The notes under the pieces: model-generated
Databases searched by the model: none
Seen by the model: only the letters and a program-made list of their open reading frames with translations
What the model was told of the DNA's origin: nothing
Made by a program: the position numbers and the translations under genes
Part shown: piece after piece, positions 46,282-57,500 of the stretch
Layout: every line of letters starts with the position of its first letter
Numbering within the stretch: the first letter of the stretch is position 1
Source: Membranipora membranacea
Taxonomy: Eukaryota > Bryozoa > Gymnolaemata > Cheilostomatida > Membraniporidae
NCBI GenBank assembly: GCA_914767715.1
Contig: OU612070.1
Coordinates: 28,446,025 to 28,510,024, forward strand
Length of the DNA stretch: 64,000 nucleotides
Direction: 5' to 3'

Positions 46282-48007
46282 GTTGTGATTGAACACAACC
46301 AGTCTGCTCAAGTTGGATTGCTAATTTTATTGTCGCTTCACAAGGAAGAATAGATCTGTGCTGTTAATTGAGTATGCAAACTACAGATAGCTGTTGATTC
46401 TGAGTACGTATGATGAAGCTAGAGTTTGTGACAATAACTTAAAATTATTTTATTTCAGTACTGTAGTCTGAATCTAATGGCCTGTACCGTGGCCAAACTT
46501 AATTTTGCCAATGCTGGTAAGGTTCTTTGAGTTTATCAATGTGATATCGGCGTCAGCAGTGAATGTGAATTGTTTCCTTGACCTATACACAGAAGCAGCA
46601 GTGTGAAAAAAAGTTGTTATTACCACAGAACATCATCGGAGCAAATGGAACCACATGTAATGATGAAACTACAGAGGAAAAAGGATGGAGGCAGTGACTC
46701 TGATAATTTCCATAACTGGAAAACAAATTCAAGAATGCCAGCCAAATGATCACCAGCATTCTTGCCTGACTCAGCCGAGAGTTACGTGCTCATATGCATC
46801 ACAGCTGCTCACAAGCACAAACCTCCGCAGCCTGCAATATTTGTCGGTGTGAGCTAAGGTTTAGTATGAATAATGGCTCTGCGAATAGAACCTAGTCTGA
46901 GCCACAAAATAACGTTTCTGAATTTTTTATTTAGACAGCCAGAGAAGTTTTTGAATTAATGAGCAGCAACAATCCCTTCGGCAATGACTAAAAACTCCCA
47001 TTGTCAGGAGACATTGTCTAGTATACAGTAATCACTCTTGAGTGTGCTGCTGTATCTTGAGAAGTATAGAGATGTCTGCAGGGCTCCGCATAGATCGAAG
47101 CTGATTTTTTTATAAATAGTTGTTATGAGAATGATTAACTATTGAATAAAAATAATGTAAATGTAACAATAAGAATAATAATAATGATCATTACAGGAAT
47201 TGACTCTACAATATCACTCGAATTGACATTCACTGTCGACGTCGATATCACATTGATAAGCTCAAAGAACCTGACCGCCATCGGCAAAAATAAAATTTGG
47301 CCACGGTATTTTGTTTTCCAGTTTTGCAGTCACTGCTTCCATCCTTTTTGCTCTGTAGTTTCATCATCACATGTATTTCCATTTTCTCTGATGATGACGT
47401 GTTCTGGTTTGGTTTATTATAACAGTCATTGTATCAACAGGCGATAAGATTGGATTGGTACATGAAAATGAACATTTTAAATTCTGTTGAGAGCTGATTT
47501 GTAGTATGGAAAAAAGCTCTTTTAACGCTTTTGTGTCCTGCACTTTGGTGGGCGATAGATGGATGTAGGCGAGAGGGTACCTTTGCACAGATTAAAACAA
47601 CACGACTAAAATGAGGATGGTCTTCATCGGGCGCAATTTTGTTAAAAACAGTTTTAGACAACTCAGTAATAACAACTTTTTTTCACACTGCTGTTTCTGT
47701 GTATAGGTCGGGGAAGCAATTCACATTCACTGTTGACGCCGAGATCAAGTTGATAAACTCAAAGAACTTTACCGGCATCGGCAAAATTAAGTTTGGCCAC
47801 GGTACAGGCCAATAGATTCAGACTACAGTACTGAAATAAAATAATTTTAAGTTATTGTCACAAACTCTAACTTCATCACACGTACTCAGAAACAACAGCT
47901 ATCTGTAGTTTGCATACCCAATTTACAGCACAGATCTATTCTTCCTTGTGAAGCGACAATAAAATTAGCAATCCAACTTGAGCAGACTGGTTGTGTTCAA
48001 TCACAAC
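46282..48007. mobile_element. element with long terminal inverted repeats (about 340 bp)
   Basis: 46282-46621 and 47669-48007 are inverted copies of each other over their whole length (ends GTTGTGATTGAACACAACC and its complement) with scattered mismatches. The interior about 1.05 kb contains a further inverted piece at about 47205-47420 that copies two parts of the left arm and its neighbour in swapped order. No transposase frame is present, so it is a non-autonomous or foldback-type DNA element. It is inserted in copy 2 of the dispersed repeat. Confidence 0.7.
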
Positions 48008-48021
48008 GAACAATTTTTTTT

Positions 48022-48590
48022 TTTGCAGGATGTATTGCAGTGAAAATGAAGACAAGCAATTGAATAGTATGGTATGATGTGCACTTCATTCATAAGGAAG
48101 TATTCCCTAGCATTAATGAGATGCACATAGCACGATCTGAAAGAACTAACTATTTATGAGATGTAAGTTTTGTGATCTGTTAGGTGTGACTGAACTAAAC
48201 ACATATGGCTATTTTTGTTTGCGTCGAGTCCAACTTTCTCATAGCATATTAATTCAAGCTTTGGCCGACTGCTTTGTGAATAAGCCTGTTTTATTATAAA
48301 AAAAAGCATGGTCTCCAAACTTATCATGTCACTTTTTTCGTCCTTCCTTTTGAATATGGTTGAAGTTTTGAAGGCTTTCTGGAAACGCAAAGGCACCAAC
48401 AAGCCATACTGGAATTTGTGACAAGTCGGCCAGTAATCTATTTTGGATGAGATGCGAACAAAGCCAAAGACACAATGTGAAACATTCAATGGTGAGTTGT
48501 TTTTTTTAAAGAAAAGAATGTATATTTTGACTACTCACTACATAAAAATAATATTCATTATTCAGGTAATTTTACATTCCCTAAATATAA
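48022..48590. repeat. dispersed repeat family, copy 2, right part
   Basis: It matches 17776-18345 and 51531-52100: GCAGTGAAAATGAA, GATCTGTTAGGTGTGACT, GCAAAGACACAAT-type landmarks and a GGTGAGTT/GGTAAGTT site. The hairpin of the other copies is missing here. Confidence 0.6.
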
Positions 48591-48594
48591 TCAA

Positions 48595-50155
48595 CTGATT
48601 GATTGATTGATTTTATTCTATCACTAACACTATATGGTGTTGCGAAAAATAGGTTGCAGTACTTTGCTAATATTCGGAGAAAACCTTGCATATGCTGACT
48701 AAAATAATGCACATAGAAAATAAGTAATAATAGTTATAAAAACTCATTGCGCTTTATGCTCATGGATCTCAGGAAGCTGTCTCTTCCCCAGGAGCTTTGG
48801 TATTTGGTATGACAGTAGCGACCCGAAGACATTGTTCAAGAAAATTGTTTATAAAGTGGACGGAATCATGGATCATCTGTAACATCAGTGTTTTGGTTCG
48901 CTTTTGTATGATATTGTCTATGCTGTCTATGTCTTCTAACCCTAGTCTCAAGGCTCGATTAACTACATCTCTAATGTCTTTCTTACTTCTAGAAAAAAGG
49001 CTAGTATACAATATGGGGAGACAGTACATGAGCAGGGATAACATAAAACTTTTAAATAGCATACAGGCCAATGGTTTTGTACTTAGGTAAAGAAAACTCG
49101 GTACAATATACATTCTTTGATTGGTCACAATATTCTCTATGTGGTCTTCAAAACCAGTCTGTCGTCTACTTCTACACCTAGATATTTTGCACTACTACAA
49201 AAGCTTATCTCTGTGTCATTTAATATCAATGGTTCACTGCCCGGTTTATCTTGTCTTGTAGAAAATAGCATTTCTTTAGTTTTAGAAGAATTTAAAAGAA
49301 GGTCTAAACCAGTGCATTGTTGGGCTATCCTGTTTATCTCAGAAAAGTTACATTGCTTATGCTAGATCTAATCTTATCAGCATAGATAGACAACAAAAGT
49401 GGACTTAGTACTGAGCCTTGAGGTGTGCCAGTGTTGGTAGTAATTAGACAGCTCATCTTTCACTAATGTTTGTTGTTTACGTTGGCTTAGAAAACTTGTA
49501 ATCCAATCAGTTACTTTTGTGTCTAGATGTTGAAGTTGGGGTATGAGGTATTCCACTCTGATAGTGTTGAATGCAGAGGAAAAATTGAGAAAGAGACATC
49601 TAGCATAATGTGATGATTTAATGTCAATGAAGTTTGTCAGTAGTTAGGAGGCAGAGTATGGCATCTTGGGTAGATCTCCCTGGTCTATAGGCATGGCCAG
49701 GCATACTGATGTTGGTCGATGGTTGTGTGCTGGATAATATAGTTCTTTATTATTTTCTCCATGACTTTACAGAGGCAGCTGGTCAGAGCGATGGGTCTAT
49801 AGTCTTTTAGCTGAGATGGGGTGTTGAGTTTAGGTAGTGATTTTATAATTGCTGATTTCCAAAGGGTTGGAGTTGAATGTTTCTCTATTGATGACTGGAA
49901 CAGTTTTGTAATGGTAGTAGCTAGTTGATTTGAGCATAGACGTATCACTTTAGGTATCAGGCCATCTGGACCTGCACCTTTTCTAGTATTGAGACGTTTC
50001 AGCTGCTTCAACACTTTTAAGTCACGTTTACCGGACACAGACCCGTTATGATTATAAAGTATCTCTACAGTTTGTTCTTCTAAGTTGTTCAGGTAAAGAG
50101 TCAGGTAGCAGGGAGTAGGTTCATTTTTCTTGATTGTTGAATTCCGCTGATGTTC
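48595..50155 (-). mobile_element. decayed CR1/Jockey-like LINE, 5'-truncated, (ATCA)n tail
   Basis: The minus-strand frame 50038-49685 is the start of a reverse transcriptase (RLNTRKGAGPDGLIPKVI, LPKLNTPSQLKDYRPIALTS). Beyond a stop the domain continues in other frames (FLNFSSAFNTIRVEYL, then GTPQGSVLSPLL) and ends with 49128-48769 (SFMLSLLMYCLP, KKDIRDVVNRALRLG). The 3' end at about 48600-48620 is an ATAAAATCAATCAATCAATC tail. Many stops show it is dead. By family knowledge such elements move by target-primed reverse transcription. Confidence 0.8.
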
Positions 50156-50439
50156 TATATAATTAATAATTTGTTATATTGTTAATTATACCACATCACC
50201 CCTTGTAATTCATGTCAGAAATTGAAACTATCCTGTTTAAAAAAAGATGACTTAGATAAGTAACCAATATTATTTTTGGGTTCAGTACTCACATCTGATG
50301 GTCTGCGTAACTCTCCCATCCCCTAACCACATGCGCCGCAGAACATAACATCTTCTAGTGTTTTCTTTATCATTTAATACTGTTGATGGTATTTAGTAGA
50401 ATCAGGTGTATACTAAGAACACTGATGTAAATCCTATCT

Positions 50440-52100
50440 CTAATGACGCACAGATTAATGTCAACTCAGAACCTGCCACATGAACAGAGAAAACCTTGAG
50501 AAGACATGATGTGATACCAAAGACTGAACAGACAGTTCAAAAGTGACATAAAACAACCCTATATGAACACAGGTGAATGAGATTCCACTTGATCTTGCTG
50601 TAGGTCCCTGACTAATTAATTCCTGATTAATCAAATTAAGCTTGCTTGCTTAGAAATAGGTAGAAATGTTGAGAGTTATGTTCTCATTGATGTTGAGGCA
50701 ACAACTCGTACTCAGTTCCATGTAAATGACCAAATGTAAAACTCGGGAGTTATATTCCCATTCATGTTGAATAGACACCACTTAGTCAGTTTCATCAACA
50801 ATCTCTCATTGGAATTCCAAACTGGAAGCAAGCAGGTTGTGCTTTGGAAAAAAATTCCACTTAGAAATGGACAACGTGCTGAAGAGATGGACAATGTTTG
50901 TGCCAATTTCCTGTGGATTGTGTTGGGAAAACCTTTTTTGTGATCAGCATTATTAAATGTTTTTGAGTAACTGCCTTGTACCCATAGACATCTTGAATCG
51001 GAAGCATGTATACTATGACAAAATACATGTAGATGTCCCAATGTAAATCCTGCGGAGTGAAAAGCTTAAATAATCAAGGAGAGGTCAATTCGAACAATGA
51101 TGTCTGACAAGGAATTTCAGAGTTCTAATTTGCATTTTCATGAATAATAATTATTTTTACTCATACAGTGAGTGGGAAGCATCAATAATCAGCCATCAGT
51201 AATGTATTAAAATCCTGGGTACATTATAAAGATGGAGAACTCCCAGAACTTGGTTGTCAAAAAATGCTAGTTTTTGTATTGGTATTTCATAATTTTTATT
51301 TGGCTCAATACACAGCAAGTAGTTAGTTAGGTTAAAAAATGTGAAGAATACCACTTTTCTCTGTAACTCTAGTCTAGAATCAGAGATTTCTACTATATTA
51401 AAGAGATTACTAATAATACCCTCCGATCCTTCAGCATCAATCCCTTTCCAATAAGAAATAAAGTCCAATTGGCTCATCCAATATAAATACAATGGAAAAA
51501 AACGTGTTTAATCCTATCCTAAAAACTGTGTTCTCTTTTGTAGGTGGAGTTGTAGTTGAAATGAACACAAGAAATGGACAAGCCCCGTATGATGTGCAAC
51601 CCATAGTCATTCTTCAATAGGTTCTCCCTAGCATAAATGAGATGGATATTTTGTGATCTGTTAGGTGTGACTTGTCTTGACAAGCTATGTTGGTGAATGG
51701 GGGGGGGGGAGAACCCAACAACAACCCTAACAGCAAAGCTTGTCAGGACACGTTATGTGTGACCTAGCTACACACCTGTGGCTAACTCTTATTGTGTGTG
51801 CCAAGCCTTGCGTACTCTCAGTGTATTAATCCTGACGCTGACAGGCTGCTTTATTTATACCCCTATGTTCATGTGAGTTAGCCTGTTTTAATTTGATGTA
51901 TTATGGTTACCCATACCTATCGTGTTACTTTACCTCCACCGATTGACATAATTATGTATTTGCTTTCAGGGATGCAATGGTACCAACGCTGCATTCTGGA
52001 ATTTATGACTGCTAATGGGCCTATTTTGGAATTGTTGTGAACATAGGCAAAGACACAATATGATAAATTTGATGGTAAGTTTTTTTCAAAGAAAGAATGT
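50440..52100. repeat. dispersed repeat family, copy 3 (longest)
   Basis: The most complete copy in the window; see copy 1 at 17220 for the landmarks. It includes a G run at about 51700-51709 and the hairpin at 51673-51750. A minus-strand 98-codon frame at 51492-51196 has no recognisable domain. Confidence 0.55.
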
Positions 52101-52464
52101 ATATTAATAGACAACACACTAAGTAAAATAATATTTAATGTTCAATTTAAATTTAACTCATAGTAATCTATGCAATGCGTGCTATTGTAATATTTAGTAA
52201 TCCAGAGACTTGTTCTGCTCCCATTCCTTTCCGCCACTGGTATGCTCTACAATATAACATAGTGGTATACGTATTAAGATGGACCAAAATACCAGGGATG
52301 ATTTCAATCATAAATTTAGCAAGGTGACATATATATATGGAGTGCAGTATGACTAAATTGTGGATTTATGTCAATGATGTTGACCTTCTCCATATTCTGC
52401 TTGAAACCATCCCAGTATTGCTGAACATATAAGATAAAATGCGCCTTTTAATTCACATTAACCA

Positions 52465-52575
52465 GACATGGACCTGTTATGAATATAAAGTATCTCTACA
52501 GTTTGTTCCTCAAAGTTGTTCAGGGAAGGAGTCAGGTAGCAGGGAGTTATATTTTCTTGATTATTGAATTCCACT
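52465..52575 (-). repeat. short LINE-related fragment
   Basis: It closely resembles 50037-50150 (TATAAAGTATCTCTACAGTTTG, TCAGGTAGCAGGGAG), which is the 5' border of the LINE above. It is either a second truncated insertion or a local duplication. Confidence 0.55.
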
Positions 52576-52599
52576 GATGATCCATGAAGCCGAGATCTG

Positions 52600-54582
52600 G
52601 AGGGTCGATGGCACAATTTTGCCTGATGATTTAGCTACTAAGATTCGTAAATGCCTTTAATGATTCTTGGAAGTTTTACATACTTTGTTTAGAATTGTCT
52701 CCCTCTACCTAACCTAAACCTAGAACATGGACAGCTGCTTTTTATAAACTTAGTGCCCGGGCTACGTAATTTAACAAAACGTCTATCACTACATATATAC
52801 TGTGATGCAGGTGGGTGTATGGCCGTATTAACACTTATTTAGGGGTAACATATGTACAAGGCTACTTCTCCCACACACCCTAGTGATCTTATGTCTTCTT
52901 CATTGTCTCAATTGATCTTTATTTGCAAGAGGAAAATTGTATTACTACTCAGAATCAGCTCCACCAAGAGTAGTTTTACAGAGAGCATTATCTATGCTGT
53001 GTTGTAAGGAACTGAACTCAAATTTCAATACCAGTTTACCCCATAGACTTAATACACTATAATATATACTATGTATATTAAGTCTCTGGTTTACTCTCTG
53101 ATAATAATTTTAACTTGCGTATAATAATGGAAGCAATGTTATAAAGCGTAAGATCGCTAGGGTGTTAGGAACTGAGTTGTGAACTTAACTTCCTATAGAT
53201 GGAACCATCATTGTTGGAGTAAAGATTCACCGCTGGTGATTTTATACTTGATGCCAAATCATCACTTCTATCAATTACTCTGACTACATACTTACATACA
53301 TACTTTTACTCCAATAATATATATTGGAGTAAAAGTAATATATTTATATATATATATACTCATTGGATAGACTTGCTTTGGCATAAAGTATAAAAACACC
53401 AATTTGATGAGTATTTACCTCTACAATGATTAATGTACACTTCATATAGACGTACATTGATGTATTACATATATATTCCACCTGCATCACCATCACTTTT
53501 AACAATTACTCTGCTATTTATCTGCCAGTAAGAGTATGTATGTATGCAGAGTAACTGAGAAAAGTGATACTTATACAGATGCATATACTATGATGCTGAT
53601 ACTTGAGTAAGTGTTGATCACCACGTCAGTATATGCAAAGAGCCAAACACATTTTGTAAATAATTTGCTCGATTCCTGGACACCCCTGAAAACCTTGTGA
53701 GAAGCGTAACACAGATTATCCCCTAAGTTATCACCTAAAAATCTAAACACAAAATACCATAATTGGAACTCAAACAGTAGAAAGCTCAAGAACATTGTAA
53801 TAAATAACTGCGGTTAACAAACTTGATGCAAAGAATTTGTTCTGATAGATGTTTATATGTTTGATACCAATGATGCCAACCCTGGGTGAATGGAATTAGA
53901 CCAAATTATCTACAATATAATAATCTATTAGTTCAACTCCAGCTCATCCGTTCTTAGCGGGCTCTATAGTGCAGTTGCTGAAGGAGAGAAACACTGCTTT
54001 TACATTATGGATGTCTTTGAAACGGGTAAAATGGTGTTTTCACCCATTCATCATTATGATTGAGTTTCTCATCAGACTAAAATCAAGCTCCCAGCCTATT
54101 GAGACATACTAAGTATCTGTACTACATAGAGGCCTATTATAATGGTAATGGATTATGTATTTGTAAAACAATCTGTGCAATGCAATTTATCCTTAAATTA
54201 CCAGGAAGATCAAGGCAATGTCACATGCACTGAGATATATATTCATGGATTAGGGGAACATTTCAAACCCTGAACAAGCATACGGAAATTTATAAGTGAT
54301 TGCTGGAAACAATTTCTTATCTTTGATTGGTCCAAAAACTCAGTAATGCTAAAGCCGATCCTTTGTAAGCATGAGATTTTATAGGCCGGTACTGGGAGGT
54401 CATTCAATGTATAACAATAAAGCTGCCAGAATTTTAGCTAGATCAAAATACTGACACAAAGTTATATTCTGGTATTCTTATATGTAATTTCTCCACAAAT
54501 AGCCATACTGTGTATTTTACCTCTAATCCATGAATTCATATCAATGGTCACATGTTATTGTAACCTCATCTCACTGGGAGTT
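52600..54582. other. AT-rich stretch with hairpins, downstream of the giant frame
   Basis: No gene found. It contains palindromic AT-rich structures near 53046-53085 and 53301-53337 and an AT microsatellite at about 53338-53358. The 3' untranslated region of the giant gene should start at 54582 and run down, but no clear polyadenylation signal was found. Confidence 0.35.
53301..53337. repeat. perfect hairpin with 16-bp arms
   Basis: TACTTTTACTCCAATA and its exact complement enclose a 5-base ATATA loop. Related TTGGAGTAAAG sequence occurs at about 53214, which may mark the ends of a small miniature element. Confidence 0.65.
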
Positions 54583-57500
54583 TCAGAGAATTGCATTGTG
54601 GGATACACATTGATATGGCCTATAAACATGCAATCTTAATAGTAGAGCATACCAGTTGTTAGGATGTTTGGTTCCTGTAGTAGCCATAGATGTTGCTGAC
54701 CAAAATGATTCCATGCTTGTCGTACTTGCAAACTGCCATGGTCTAAATACTGGTGGTGAGGGAGACGGCGAGATTGGTTGAGTCGGATTGGTAAGAAAGT
54801 AATATTCGATCCGGTCATCTGCAGTCTTAGATACTGTGATAATACACTGTTTTGTTGGTTTGGTTGACTGCAGCAGTTCTGTGATGTTTGATAGTATGTC
54901 ATTGATTTCCTTGTCTGACAGGATTGGTTGTGAGCTGCTAATATTCAAGTATACCTTGACATTGACTCTGTCGCCAAATTTGAATATATGTGCTGTATCC
55001 TTCTCTTGTTTGATGACTTTTTCTTGGTTTTCACTAGCTTTTTTAGGATCAGTGTCAAGAAGACAGCTGTTTTTAAGGACATACATTAAGTCTTCTTCAA
55101 CTGGTTTTGGTGAGTAGACCACATCATATCTCCTTCCAGATGAAGATAATGTTGTTTTTGATGATGACTTGTTTCTTCTATCTTGTAACAAGTATTCAGG
55201 TGAGAAATGGTAGTCATAGAAGAGTTGTGACTCCTTGACTGAGAATATATTGAGTTTTGGTGTGCATATAAGGGTACCTTGTCCAAGAGTCTTCATTTTT
55301 ACTTTGAGCTGCATCATTTGGAGGTGAGCCTCTTTGAAATGAAGCTCAGTTGCTTCTGGGTCTGTGATTGAATGGTTGAAGATCACCTGAAGAGGAATGT
55401 TGTCTTCCAACAAGTTCTTTGGTTCACCATATCTGCTTATCAAATCCTCTGTTACCTTTATCATCTCAGCTGAGTCCTGCATAGGTATAGAGGTGACAGC
55501 AAGCTGACACATCTCATGGGCGTTGGGTGTTGGTCTGTATGTGATATTTTGGTTGACCAGATACTCATAGTCCTCATCTCTTTGATCCCGATCTAGCGCC
55601 TTTCTCTCAGCCTGCGAAAATGCTGTTGCGAAAGTCAAAGTGGACTCTACATGTAGAGAGAAAGGATCATCAGGACAGTAGTGGTAGTCCCTCTGATCTG
55701 CCCCATGTGTTGGTGTTACGATAAGAGATCCAGGGACAGAAGGTTTTATTGTGTGTATGATGGTCAATATGTCTTCAACAACCTTTTCCAATTTACCTGT
55801 TGACAGTCTTCTATCACTTTTTGTCGTGTTGAGAATGACTTTTATATCCACTGGGTTGAGATGGTCGTTAGTTTTTTTGTTCCAGATGCCCTCCGTGCGC
55901 TGTAATTCTGTGAGGACTGACGAAGTTACCTTATTCACCAACTTGGCTTTTGTTACAAGTTGCATCATGTCATGGGCATTGGGCAGCAGTGATGCTGTAA
56001 TTCTGTAGGGGTTGTAGCTGCGATATTTGGAAGTATCCGGTTTGTTTCTTTTTGAGACACGTGATTTTAAAAGTAAATCTAATTGCTCACTGAGTTTTGG
56101 CAGATGGTGATTGTCGAAGCCGACTGTGTAGCTGATATTCATATACTCATACTTTGGTTGATGGTCTGTAATCTGTGGGGTTAAAACCAGCACTCCACTG
56201 CAAATTGGTTCCAACCATCCTATCATGCGGTCTGAAGCCATCTTGATGGTCTCAATATCACGTGGGCTGGGACGCCTGATATTGCTTGGTACATCAATGA
56301 TGACTATCTGGTAGTTTTTAGATCGAGGATGGTTTTTCCTGTACTCAACTTCTTGGGCCTTAATGTTGGTATAGGCTGCTTGAGTCTGCTTGTTTATTCG
56401 GACTCCTCGACGAACACACGCTAGAACACGTACTTTATCTAACCTTGGATGAAAGACCACTTTTGGATCTGACACCGCTAATGTGGTGCTGGCTGGTGGG
56501 ATGGTATAACCATTTGAATGCTCTGCTACTAGGTAGTGATATTCATAATGTTTTGGGTCAACAAACTCTGATGGTGTGATGATTAGGAAACCACTTCTAG
56601 TAGGTTTGATACTTGAAATGATGCTGCAAACCTTGGAGAAGATTTGTTTGAAGTCATGTGTCACTTGTCCTTTGACTATGGCTGCTTCGTTAAGCATCAC
56701 TTTCACAAGTACATGTCGATCCTTAGACTTTGTTATCAGCTTCTCCGACTCATGTATGACCTGCACTGACTGTTCAGTGACTGGATACTCAATCCTCACT
56801 GACTGTATGGCTGCTAGAAGGAGGTCGCTATCGGAAAGTTTAGGTATAGCGGAGATGACAATGTTCTTGGGAATGTCGGGAATCAGAGCATTAAGACAGG
56901 TCACATCTTGTGATATCATGGTAATAGGTGTGTATATGTAGGCTGGAGTGGTTGGTCCAAGTTGTTGCTGTGGGTCCGCTGTAGTAACTATCAGATATCC
57001 ATCTGTTGGTGGATCGACCTGCCTAAGGATGTTGGTCACTGCCATAACAATGTTTGCTTTTTCTTGTAATTTGAGGAGTTTTCCTTCTCTGTGGTTGACA
57101 ATCACACGTATACCGCTCCAAAGAGAATTTTTGGTCTTGTGGGATGAATCAATGATTTGAGAATGTTCTGCATCCTCAGACACCTCGTAACCACATGACA
57201 CTAGATTTAACATGGCTGCTGTACTAGGGAATGGTGTGAACTTAATCTCATTGTTTGAGTGAAATTTGAACAGTGCATTATCTGTATCAATGGAATCAGT
57301 TTTCAGTTGATCGGCTATATGATAGATGTACTCTGCATTGCTCTTTGAGTCTTGGTATGGGGTGGCAATAATAATACACAAGTCCAAAGTGCATTTGGCA
57401 TTTGCTATTGCTAAGATATCCTCCTCCAATTTGATTTTTTTCTCATCATTGGGTGGCCCATCAGATAGTAAGTGATTTAGAATGATGCATAACCTTGGAC

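Noticed and set aside
48154-48489. 111-codon minus-strand frame in the dispersed repeat
   Set aside because: Part of the repeat family copy; the corresponding frame in the other copies is short and shares only scattered residues.
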